Of a stretch of DNA of 5,089 bases, positions 1 through 5,089 are shown one piece after another; position 1 is the stretch's first letter; each line of letters starts with the position of its first letter. The DNA is from Bacillota bacterium (GTDB lineage: Bacteria > Bacillota > Clostridia > Peptostreptococcales > Anaerovoracaceae): contig JAEDMR010000145.1 in NCBI GenBank assembly GCA_016302925.1, positions 1 to 5,089 of the forward strand, written 5' to 3'. Both the position numbers and the translations under genes were made by a program. The notes below the pieces were generated by a model. That model saw only the letters and a list, made by a program, of their open reading frames with translations, did not search any database and had not been told where the DNA came from.

Positions 1-1
1 T

Positions 2-1192
2 TTAGTCTGTATAATTGTCGAAATATCCCTGAATGTAAATGAACGGCGTACCCTTGTCTCCGGAACCGGAAGTCAGATCGCAGAGGGAGCCCAGCAGGTC
101 TGTCAGCCGTCTCGGAGTTGTTCCTTCTGTCGCCATCTGGCCGGTCAGATCCGCATCCTTGGTTTTGATGGCAGCCTCAATGGCATGTTTGAGATCATCA
201 CCCCGCAGATCTGCGAAGTCATTATCTGCCAGGTACTTCAGCTTCAGTTCGTTGGGCTGGCCGATAAGGCCGCTGGTGTAGCCTGGAGAAACCACAGGAT
301 CCGCCAGTTCCCAGATTTTCCCCACAGGGTCTTTGAATGCACCGTCACCATAGACCATGACTTCAACAGTCTTACCGGTGCGGGCTTTAATTTCTTCCTG
401 CACTGCATCCACGAACTCCTGACAGCCGGTCGGGAACAGCTTGATGGTCGTTTCGGTTGCCTTATTAGAACCCAGGATACCATAGTCCGGGTTGCAGCCG
501 GAGCCGTCCACAGGAGCGGTGAGCAGGTCGTCCATACCCAGGACCACGTCTGCGCCGGCGGCTTTGATCAGGCGTTTGCTTCTGGCACGGGTGTGAATGT
601 CTGCACATAGCACATTCTTCGCAAAATCCACGATGCGCCGCGGGTTATTGCAGAAAATGATTTCTGCTTCCGCACCTTCCTCTTCGATCAGGGATTTGTA
701 GTAGTTGACATAGTCGATGCCGGTAAATGTGTGGCGGGACATGCCGAACTTCGATTCAAACTCCGCCTGGGTCAGCAGGTCGGTGTACGGATCCACACCG
801 GCAGCATCCAGCAGATCCATATCAAGCAGATGGTTTCCAACCTCGTCGCTTGGGTAACTGAGCATGAGCACAACCTTTTTCGCCCCCTTGGCGATGCCCC
901 GCAGGCAGATTGCAAACCGGTTTCTGCTCAGGATCGGGAATACAACGCCGACGGTTTCTCCGCCCAGTTTGGCACGCACATCGCTGGCCAGCTGGTCAGT
1001 TGTAGCGTAGTTAGCCTGGGAGCGTGCCAGAATGGATTCCGTTACGGCCAGCACATCCTTGCTGCCGATTTCAAAATCCCCCTTCTCCACACATTCCAGC
1101 AGGGTATCTACAACGATCTGTTTCAGGTCATCGCCTTCCTTGATAATCGGTGCGCGAAGACCTCTTGAAATTGTTCCAATTCTTCTTTCCAT
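2..1192 (-). CDS. CofE-like protein (coenzyme F420-0:L-glutamate ligase family), physiological substrate unknown
   Basis: Complete 396-residue cytosolic protein with no signal peptide or membrane segments. The family (PF01996) founder, CofE, attaches glutamate to coenzyme F420-0 using GTP and a divalent metal. The family assignment comes from recognising the N-terminal part (DVLAVTESILAR at residues 46-57, SRNRFAICLRGIA at about 89-101). It also resembles large CofE-like proteins of anaerobic Bacillota, including YGDGAFKDP at 281-289, TTPRRLTDL at 358-366 and the C-terminal TSGSGDKGTPF at 374-384. At nearly 400 residues it is much longer than archaeal CofE (about 250). The acidic YGDGAFKDP segment may be a metal or nucleotide site, but that is inference. 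The start is supported by GAGAGG at 1201-1206, 8 bases upstream of the ATG. It follows the transporter gene by 19 bases and is probably co-transcribed with it. The family assignment is fairly sure; F420 as the substrate is not, because no other F420 biosynthesis gene is visible. Confidence 0.85.
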   Translation of the reverse strand: MERRIGTISRGLRAPIIKEGDDLKQIVVDTLLECVEKGDFEIGSKDVLAVTESILARSQANYATTDQLASDVRAKLGGETVGVVFPILSRNRFAICLRGIAKGAKKVVLMLSYPSDEVGNHLLDMDLLDAAGVDPYTDLLTQAEFESKFGMSRHTFTGIDYVNYYKSLIEEEGAEAEIIFCNNPRRIVDFAKNVLCADIHTRARSKRLIKAAGADVVLGMDDLLTAPVDGSGCNPDYGILGSNKATETTIKLFPTGCQEFVDAVQEEIKARTGKTVEVMVYGDGAFKDPVGKIWELADPVVSPGYTSGLIGQPNELKLKYLADNDFADLRGDDLKHAIEAAIKTKDADLTGQMATEGTTPRRLTDLLGSLCDLTSGSGDKGTPFIYIQGYFDNYTD

Positions 1193-1200
1193 ACATTGAA

Positions 1201-1206
1201 CCTCTC
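1201..1206 (-). promoter_or_regulatory. Ribosome binding site of the CofE-like gene
   Basis: GAGAGG on the minus strand lies 8 bases before the ATG at 1192, inside the 19-base gap after the upstream transporter gene. It fixes the start codon and shows that the second gene of the operon has its own translation signal. Confidence 0.75.
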
Positions 1207-1211
1207 TGTTC

Positions 1212-2090
1212 TTATTGATTTTCTGCCATTCGCTGCTCTGCTATCCTGCTGCAGAGCCGATTGAGGCCTGCTGCAGCCAGTACACCGCCTGCCGCGCATG
1301 CCAGACAGATCAGCAGACCTGATGTACCGGAGAATTTCGTCGGAACAATCATCACCGTAGTGGCGACGACAATGCCTAAAATAATATGAGATGCCAGAGC
1401 GTAGTGCTTTGCGAAGAAATGATTCACAGCTCTGGACAGTGTAAACACGATAAGACAGGCTCCGATTCCCAGCGGAATCAGAACACTGAAATCAAGCCTT
1501 GCCATGCCTTCCAGCATGGGCTGGTAAAGGCCGAAAAAAATCAGCATGGATGAAGAGGAAAGCCCCGGAACCACGATAGAAAGACCCCAGGCGATGCCGC
1601 AGAATACATACCAGCCGGTGCTCGGCATAATTTCCATGGAAATACCGGTGCGAAGAAACAGCAGCAGACCAAGGAACACCAGGAAACTGATGACCAGGGC
1701 GGGGAGTGAAGCTCCTTTCCTGCCTTCCCTGCCGGCATCCTTCCACAGATCCGGCAGCATGCCGACAATAAGACCGATGAATACGCAGACCGCTGCCTGA
1801 CTGTTTTTCTCCATGAAGGTGCTGACCAGCCCGGCACAGCCCAGAAACCCCAGCCCAACGCCAATGCCAGCCGGGATTATAATCCTCCAGTGACGTTTCA
1901 GATTGGCAAACGGATTTGACAGAACCTCAATCACAGGCTGATACAGGCCGAATATGACGCAGAGAACACCTCCGCTAATTCCCGGAAGGATGCCGCCGAT
2001 ACCGATAATCACTCCCTGAAGAATCAGCAGCAGAATCCGGTTCCGATTTCCGTGGGATTGAATTATACTTTTCTCTTTCGAATCTTCCAT
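1212..2090 (-). CDS. popT: DUF368 family membrane protein, PopT-type polyprenyl (undecaprenyl) phosphate transporter
   Basis: Integral membrane protein of 292 residues from the chosen start, with about eight hydrophobic segments spread from residue 19 to 276. DUF368 (PF04018) proteins have been described as PopT, flippases that return undecaprenyl phosphate, the lipid carrier for peptidoglycan and other envelope polymers, across the cytoplasmic membrane. Two family signatures are visible: PGISGG at 36-41 followed by GLYQPVI at 48-54, and PGLSSSS at 175-181 followed by GLYQPML at 187-193. Their equal spacing indicates an internal duplication, probably two re-entrant hairpins. The frame stays open up to 2258. 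The ATG at 2090 is preferred because the added residues are unlike the family, the likely promoter lies at 2180-2208, and about 292 residues is normal. An ATG at 2132 (306 residues) and a TTG at 2099 remain possible. The ribosome site is poor: AGAGG at 2104-2108 is 13 bases from the ATG. First gene of an operon with the CofE-like gene. Confidence 0.88.
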   Translation of the reverse strand: MEDSKEKSIIQSHGNRNRILLLILQGVIIGIGGILPGISGGVLCVIFGLYQPVIEVLSNPFANLKRHWRIIIPAGIGVGLGFLGCAGLVSTFMEKNSQAAVCVFIGLIVGMLPDLWKDAGREGRKGASLPALVISFLVFLGLLLFLRTGISMEIMPSTGWYVFCGIAWGLSIVVPGLSSSSMLIFFGLYQPMLEGMARLDFSVLIPLGIGACLIVFTLSRAVNHFFAKHYALASHIILGIVVATTVMIVPTKFSGTSGLLICLACAAGGVLAAAGLNRLCSRIAEQRMAENQ

Positions 2091-2179
2091 TTCTTTCAAA
2101 ATACCTCTTTTCCCTTTTCTGTCTGTCTGCATGGTGCATATCTGAGCATCACAGAGAAAAAGACAAACATCCATCTTAT

Positions 2180-2208
2180 ATTTTACACCATGAAGGAAAG
2201 GGGTGCAA
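2180..2208 (-). promoter_or_regulatory. Predicted sigma-A-type promoter of the popT/CofE-like operon
   Basis: On the minus strand TTGCAC (2208-2203) and TAAAAT (2185-2180) are separated by 17 bases. The -10 matches the consensus at five of six positions and the -35 at three of six. Transcription would begin near 2173, giving an untranslated leader of about 80 bases before the ATG at 2090. It would also exclude the in-frame starts at 2258 and 2174. Sequence-only prediction. Confidence 0.5.
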
Positions 2209-2253
2209 GAAGACTTTTGGAAAAGAACCAGACTGCATGAATTGTGAGTATAT

Positions 2254-2288
2254 AACAAAAAAACATAAAAAAATTTGATTTTTTTGTT
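2254..2288. repeat. A/T-tract inverted repeat in the divergent control region
   Basis: AACAAAAAAA at 2254-2263 is the exact reverse complement of TTTTTTTGTT at 2279-2288, with 15 bases of mostly A/T between. The right arm runs into the -35 box of the trpB promoter (from 2287). The A-tracts could act as an UP element or as bent DNA, and the symmetry could be an operator. Low sequence complexity means the match could be incidental. Confidence 0.5.
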
Positions 2289-2316
2289 GACAGATAATCC
2301 GTTAAGGTGCTTTAAT
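2287..2316 (+). promoter_or_regulatory. Predicted sigma-A-type promoter of the T-box/trpB transcript
   Basis: A perfect TTGACA at 2287-2292 and TTTAAT at 2311-2316 (five of six matches) are separated by 18 bases, with an A/T-rich stretch directly upstream. The start of transcription would be near 2322-2324, just ahead of T-box Stem I, which is the expected place. The strong promoter fits a system in which control is exerted afterwards by attenuation. Confidence 0.75.
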
Positions 2317-2549
2317 GCAGTAAACCGATGAAGGAGAGTAAGTACTTTCTATACAGGACATCACAGAGAACCGCAGGCGGTGGGATTGCGGTATGCACCA
2401 TAGAGGGGAATGGGCTCCTGAGGGCGAGCCGAAACGATCTGCGGACAATGAATTCGCAGATGGAAGTAGGGGAGACGGAGTAACTCCTCCGTGATCAAAG
2501 AGCTGCGTATGATAGTACGCGATGAGTAGGGCGCGGAAAGCGTCAAGCC

Positions 2550-2583
2550 GGGTGGCACCGCAGGTTGAATTTCATCCTGTCCC
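2550..2583 (+). promoter_or_regulatory. T-box antiterminator with tRNA acceptor-binding bulge
   Basis: GGG (2550-2552) pairs with CCC (2581-2583) and GCAGG (2560-2564) pairs with CCTGT (2576-2580, one G-U pair). This leaves the canonical seven-base bulge UGGCACC at 2553-2559. UGGC pairs with the tRNA 3' end; the variable base C2556 fits a G discriminator, which bacterial tRNA-Trp has. The 3' strand of this structure is also the 5' strand of the terminator, so the two folds exclude each other. Confidence 0.9.
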
Positions 2584-2609
2584 AGCAGATTCAGGGACAG
2601 GATTTTTTT
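2574..2609 (+). terminator. Intrinsic terminator of the T-box leader (attenuator)
   Basis: ATCCTGTCCC (2574-2583) and GGGACAGGAT (2594-2603) form a perfect ten-pair stem with a ten-base loop, followed by a T run that ends at 2609. It lies 46 bases before the trpB start codon and overlaps the antiterminator, as expected for the OFF state of the switch. Confidence 0.95.
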
Positions 2610-2642
2610 ATTGCCTGGCCCGTACTCATTGAAAAGGAAAAT

Positions 2643-2647
2643 GGAGG
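2643..2647 (+). promoter_or_regulatory. Ribosome binding site that decides the trpB start
   Basis: GGAGG lies 8 bases before the ATG at 2656. It overlaps the upstream in-frame ATG at 2641, which itself has only AGG three bases before it. Initiation at 2656 is therefore strongly preferred over 2641 or the TTG at 2611, which lies at the end of the leader terminator. Confidence 0.85.
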
Positions 2648-2655
2648 AAAAGACA

Positions 2656-4050
2656 ATGACAACAAAGAATGAACAGACAATCCCTTACAAAATTTATCTG
2701 AGCGAAGAAGAAATGCCGAAGGCATGGTACAATATGCGCAGCGACATGAAGGTGAAACCTGCACCGCTGCTGAACCCGGGCACCTGCCAGCCCATGACTG
2801 CAGAGGAGCTTTCCGGTGTATTTTGCGAAGAACTGGTCCAGCAGGAACTGGACGATGATACGGCATATGTTGAAATCCCGCAGGAAATCCGCGATTTCTA
2901 TAAAATGTACCGTCCTGCACCGCTGGTTCGTGCATACTGTCTGGAAGAAAAGCTGGGAACACCGGCGAAGATCTACTATAAATTTGAAGGAAACAACACC
3001 AGCGGCAGCCACAAGCTGAATTCCGCCATCGCGCAGGCCTATTACGCGAAGAAGCAGGGCCTGAAGGGTGTTACCACCGAAACCGGTGCAGGTCAGTGGG
3101 GTACTGCCCTGTCCATGGCCTGCAGCTATCTGGGTCTGGACTGCAAGGTATTCATGGTAAAGGTATCCTATGAACAGAAGCCGTTCCGCCGTGAAGTCAT
3201 GAGAACTTACGGTGCAGACGTGACCCCGTCTCCGTCCATGACCACGGAAATCGGTAAGAAGATCCTGGCTGATTTCCCGGGAACCACGGGAAGCCTGGGA
3301 TGCGCCATCTCCGAAGCAGTAGAAGTTGCTACGACCCACGAAGGATACAGATACGTACTGGGCAGCGTGCTGAATCAGGTTATGCTCCACCAGTCCATCA
3401 TCGGTCTGGAAACCAAAGTGGCTCTGGATAAATACGGCATCAAGCCGGACATCATCATCGGCTGTGCAGGCGGCGGTTCCAACCTGGGCGGTCTGATTGC
3501 ACCGTTTATGGGCGAAAAGCTGAGAGGCGAAGCAGACTACAGAATCATTGCGGTTGAGCCGGCATCCTGCCCGAGCTTTACCCGCGGTCAGTTCAAGTAT
3601 GACTTCTGCGATACCGGCATGATCTGCCCGCTGGCGAAGATGTACACCCTGGGCAGCGGCTTCATTCCATCGGCCAACCACGCAGGCGGTCTACGGTTCC
3701 ATGGCATGAGCTCCACTCTGTCCCAGCTGTACCATGACGGATATATGGAAGCAAGAGCGGTAGAACAGACGGAAGTCTTCGCAGCAGCAGAACAGTTCGC
3801 AAGAGTGGAAGGTATCCTCCCTGCACCGGAAAGCAGCCACGCCGTCAAGGTTGCAATCGACGAAGCACTGAAGTGCAAGGAAACCGGCGAAGAAAAGACC
3901 ATCGTATTCGGCCTCACCGGTACCGGCTACTTCGACCTGGTGGCATATCAGAAATACAATGACGGCGAAATGTCCGACTACATCCCGACCGATGAAGATC
4001 TGGCGAAGGGATTCGCAGGCATCCCTGACATTCCACAGAACAGAGAATAA
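2656..4050 (+). CDS. trpB: TrpB2-type tryptophan synthase beta chain (TrpB-like PLP enzyme)
   Basis: Cytosolic 464-residue pyridoxal-phosphate enzyme that condenses indole with L-serine to give L-tryptophan. Visible motifs: GNNTSGSHKLN (112-122) with the likely PLP Schiff-base lysine K120; TETGAGQWG (141-149) with the likely catalytic E142; the glycine loop GCAGGGSNLGG (269-279), which binds the PLP phosphate; and LTGTGYFD (420-427) near the cofactor ring nitrogen. The N-terminal extension (about 1-85), the SGSHKLN form and the length point to the TrpB2 subfamily (TIGR01415 type), not TrpB1 (about 400 residues), the usual partner of TrpA. The start is set by GGAGG at 2643-2647. It stands alone behind a Trp-specific T-box, with no trpA on either side in the window and a terminator 20 bases after its stop. 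A stand-alone indole-salvage role is inferred; TrpA or the other trp genes could lie elsewhere. No missing active-site residue was seen. Confidence 0.95.
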   Translation: MTTKNEQTIPYKIYLSEEEMPKAWYNMRSDMKVKPAPLLNPGTCQPMTAEELSGVFCEELVQQELDDDTAYVEIPQEIRDFYKMYRPAPLVRAYCLEEKLGTPAKIYYKFEGNNTSGSHKLNSAIAQAYYAKKQGLKGVTTETGAGQWGTALSMACSYLGLDCKVFMVKVSYEQKPFRREVMRTYGADVTPSPSMTTEIGKKILADFPGTTGSLGCAISEAVEVATTHEGYRYVLGSVLNQVMLHQSIIGLETKVALDKYGIKPDIIIGCAGGGSNLGGLIAPFMGEKLRGEADYRIIAVEPASCPSFTRGQFKYDFCDTGMICPLAKMYTLGSGFIPSANHAGGLRFHGMSSTLSQLYHDGYMEARAVEQTEVFAAAEQFARVEGILPAPESSHAVKVAIDEALKCKETGEEKTIVFGLTGTGYFDLVAYQKYNDGEMSDYIPTDEDLAKGFAGIPDIPQNRE

Positions 4051-4069
4051 TACATAAGAAGAAAGCATG

Positions 4070-4110
4070 AAAAAAGCAGGCTTGCCATGACGGCTCGCCT
4101 GCTTTCTTTC
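4070..4110. terminator. Bidirectional intrinsic terminator between convergent genes
   Basis: AAAGCAGGC (4073-4081) pairs with GCCTGCTTT (4097-4105), and inside it GCC (4084-4086) pairs with GGC (4092-4094) around an ATGAC loop. On the minus strand the stem ends in six T (4075-4070), a good terminator for the dehydrogenase gene, whose stop is about 22 bases before it. On the plus strand the tail is TTTCTTTC, so trpB termination may be weaker. Confidence 0.88.
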
Positions 4111-4131
4111 TTCGCATGTTAAAGTGAAACA

Positions 4132-5089
4132 TTATCTACCGCGCACGGATGCGATGCATTTTTCGAAGTCCTCTCTGCCCCAGATCACAGGAACCGGATA
4201 CAGCGGGTTGGCTTCTTTCATAGCCCAGGAAATGATCTGCGGAATATCCTCATCTTTGATCACATCCAGACATTGCGGAATTTCCATCTTTTCTTTTATG
4301 CCTTCCATCCAGTTGAGGAAGGCTTCGGCCTTCTCCGCATCATTCTTACCGGTCATGCCGCAGACTTCTGCCAGACGTGCCAGCCGCTCATGGGCCGCAG
4401 GTCCAAACTGACGCATCACATGAGGCAGAATCACGGACATGGCCAGACCGTGCGGGGTGCCGTAAAGACCGCCCAGGGTATGCCCGATGGCATGAACATA
4501 GCCCACACAGCCCCGGGTGAAGGCACGTCCTGCATAGAAGGCAGCCTTCTGCATGTTCTGGCGGGCTTCGATGTCAGAACCGTCGCAATATGCCTTGTAT
4601 AAATTATGATAAATCAGCCGGACGGCGTCCTCCGCCAGCTTCTTTTCCAGCTTGCTGTTATACGTGTTGTTGGTGTAGGATTCCACTGCGTGGCAGAGGG
4701 CATCCATACCGGTGGTGGAAGTCACCTTCGGCGGCAGGCCGGTGGTCAGCTCCGGATCCAGCACGGCGAATTTCGGCATCAGACTGGTATCGTTGAGGGA
4801 TGCCTTGTGGTGGGTCTTCGAATCGGTAATGACCGCAGCAACGGTGGTTTCCGAACCGGTGCCAGCTGTGGTAGGCACGGCGAAAATGGTCGGAATCCTG
4901 TGAAGCACTCGGAACAGCCCCTGCAGCTGCTCTACGGTTTTGCCCTTCTTGACAGCCAGAGCGCCGATGGCCTTGCAGCAGTCCATCGGAGACCCGCCGC
5001 CAAAGGCGACCATGGCCTGGCAGTTGTTATCCCGGAAGAGCTTCAGGCCCTCCTCCACATTGATGTCCGTCGGGTTCGGCTGCACGCCG
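4132..5089 (-). CDS. Iron-containing alcohol dehydrogenase, 5' end outside the window
   Basis: C-terminal 318 codons of a group III (iron-dependent) NAD(P)-linked alcohol dehydrogenase, which interconverts alcohols and aldehydes or ketones in the cytosol, often in fermentation. The frame is open to the window edge and begins within GVQPNPT, a segment usually about 70-80 residues from the N-terminus, so there is no start codon here. Counting from the GTG codon at 5085, motifs are GGGSPMD (29-35, nucleotide-binding loop), PTTAGTGSE (71-79) and TGMDALCHAVE (125-135). Then comes VHAIGHTLGGLYGTPHG (197-213). By comparison with E. coli FucO, the metal ligands are D128, H132, H198 and H212, with H202 a further active-site histidine; all are present. 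The exact substrate (butanol, 1,3-propanediol, lactaldehyde or another) cannot be told from sequence. It converges on trpB, shares its terminator and has no visible pathway link to it. Confidence 0.93.
   Translation of the reverse strand, partial: GVQPNPTDINVEEGLKLFRDNNCQAMVAFGGGSPMDCCKAIGALAVKKGKTVEQLQGLFRVLHRIPTIFAVPTTAGTGSETTVAAVITDSKTHHKASLNDTSLMPKFAVLDPELTTGLPPKVTSTTGMDALCHAVESYTNNTYNSKLEKKLAEDAVRLIYHNLYKAYCDGSDIEARQNMQKAAFYAGRAFTRGCVGYVHAIGHTLGGLYGTPHGLAMSVILPHVMRQFGPAAHERLARLAEVCGMTGKNDAEKAEAFLNWMEGIKEKMEIPQCLDVIKDEDIPQIISWAMKEANPLYPVPVIWGREDFEKCIASVRGR

Larger units (their letters stand above)
2322..2610 (+). promoter_or_regulatory. T-box riboswitch, tRNA-Trp specific (UGG specifier), controlling trpB
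   Basis: Complete class I (transcription-attenuating) T-box leader. Stem I: AGGAG (2332-2336) pairs with CTCCT (2415-2419). Above it is the specifier loop, with AGTA (2337-2340) on the 5' side and GAA-TGG-G (2408-2414) on the 3' side. CTTTCTAT (2345-2352) pairs with ATAGAGGG (2400-2407), allowing two G-U pairs. The conserved AGAGA bulge is at 2365-2369. An apical helix CCGCA (2371-2375)/TGCGG (2387-2391) encloses GGTG at 2379-2382. The specifier at 2411-2413 is UGG, the Trp codon. Further hairpins are ATCTGCG/CGCAGAT (2437-2443/2455-2461), ACGGAG/CTCCGT (2475-2480/2487-2492) and GCGTA/TACGC (2505-2509/2516-2520). The T-box core GGTGGCACCGC follows at 2551-2561. Uncharged tRNA-Trp should stabilise the antiterminator and allow trpB transcription; charged tRNA should leave the terminator to form. 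Confidence 0.96.

Noticed and set aside
185..1168. Plus-strand open frames opposite the CofE-like gene (185-610 and 731-1168)
   Set aside because: They are antisense to a recognised, complete coding region and show no family resemblance.
2091..2258. 56-residue N-terminal extension of the DUF368 protein
   Set aside because: The cysteine-rich leader is unlike the family, and most of it lies upstream of or within the predicted promoter.
2361..2558. Minus-strand open frame across the T-box leader
   Set aside because: The region is fully explained as a structured T-box RNA on the plus strand; no ribosome site or family is seen.
2611..2655. N-terminal extension of trpB from TTG 2611 or ATG 2641
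   Set aside because: The TTG is at the end of the leader terminator and the ATG at 2641 overlaps the ribosome site; GGAGG is placed ideally for 2656.
2626..3681. Long open frame of 351 codons antisense to trpB
   Set aside because: It lies opposite a strongly recognised trpB and over the leader terminator, has no recognisable family and a composition typical of an antisense shadow.
5083..5085. GTG at 5085 as the start of the dehydrogenase
   Set aside because: It encodes the valine of the internal GVQPNPT segment; the frame continues to the window edge and family members have about 70-80 more residues before it.
1..5089. CRISPR arrays, insertion sequences, tRNA or rRNA genes, phage genes
   Set aside because: No spaced direct repeats, transposase or terminal inverted repeats, or structural RNA gene signatures were seen apart from the T-box.

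Overview
The window fits a low-complexity-free stretch of a Bacillota (Firmicutes) chromosome, probably an anaerobic, gut-type Clostridia or Negativicutes relative. This rests on a classical T-box riboswitch, AGGAGG-type ribosome binding sites, sigma-A-like promoters, a large CofE-like protein of the kind found in anaerobic Bacillota, and an iron-dependent alcohol dehydrogenase. Base composition is roughly balanced by eye. The genus cannot be named from the sequence alone.

Layout. Positions 2-2090 (minus strand) hold a two-gene operon: a DUF368/PopT-type polyprenyl-phosphate transporter is transcribed first, followed after 19 bases by a complete 396-residue CofE-like (F420-0:glutamate ligase family) protein. 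Positions 2091-2655 are a divergent control region. It contains a minus-strand promoter for the transporter operon, an A/T-tract inverted repeat, a plus-strand promoter, and a complete T-box leader ending in a terminator. Positions 2656-4050 (plus strand) encode a TrpB2-type tryptophan synthase beta chain, controlled by that T-box. Positions 4070-4110 are a hairpin terminator shared by convergent genes. Positions 4132-5089 (minus strand) encode an iron-containing alcohol dehydrogenase whose N-terminus lies outside the window.

How it works together. The clearest regulatory story is the T-box. Its specifier loop presents UGG (Trp), and the variable base of its tRNA-end-binding bulge is C, which pairs with the G discriminator of bacterial tRNA-Trp. 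So trpB should be read through only when uncharged tRNA-Trp accumulates. No trpA or other trp gene is present in the window, and trpB is followed at once by a terminator. It is therefore a single-gene, tryptophan-starvation-induced unit, which suits indole salvage (indole + serine to tryptophan). The transporter/CofE-like operon and the dehydrogenase have no visible functional link to trpB. The least understood element is the CofE-like protein, since no other F420 gene is seen here.
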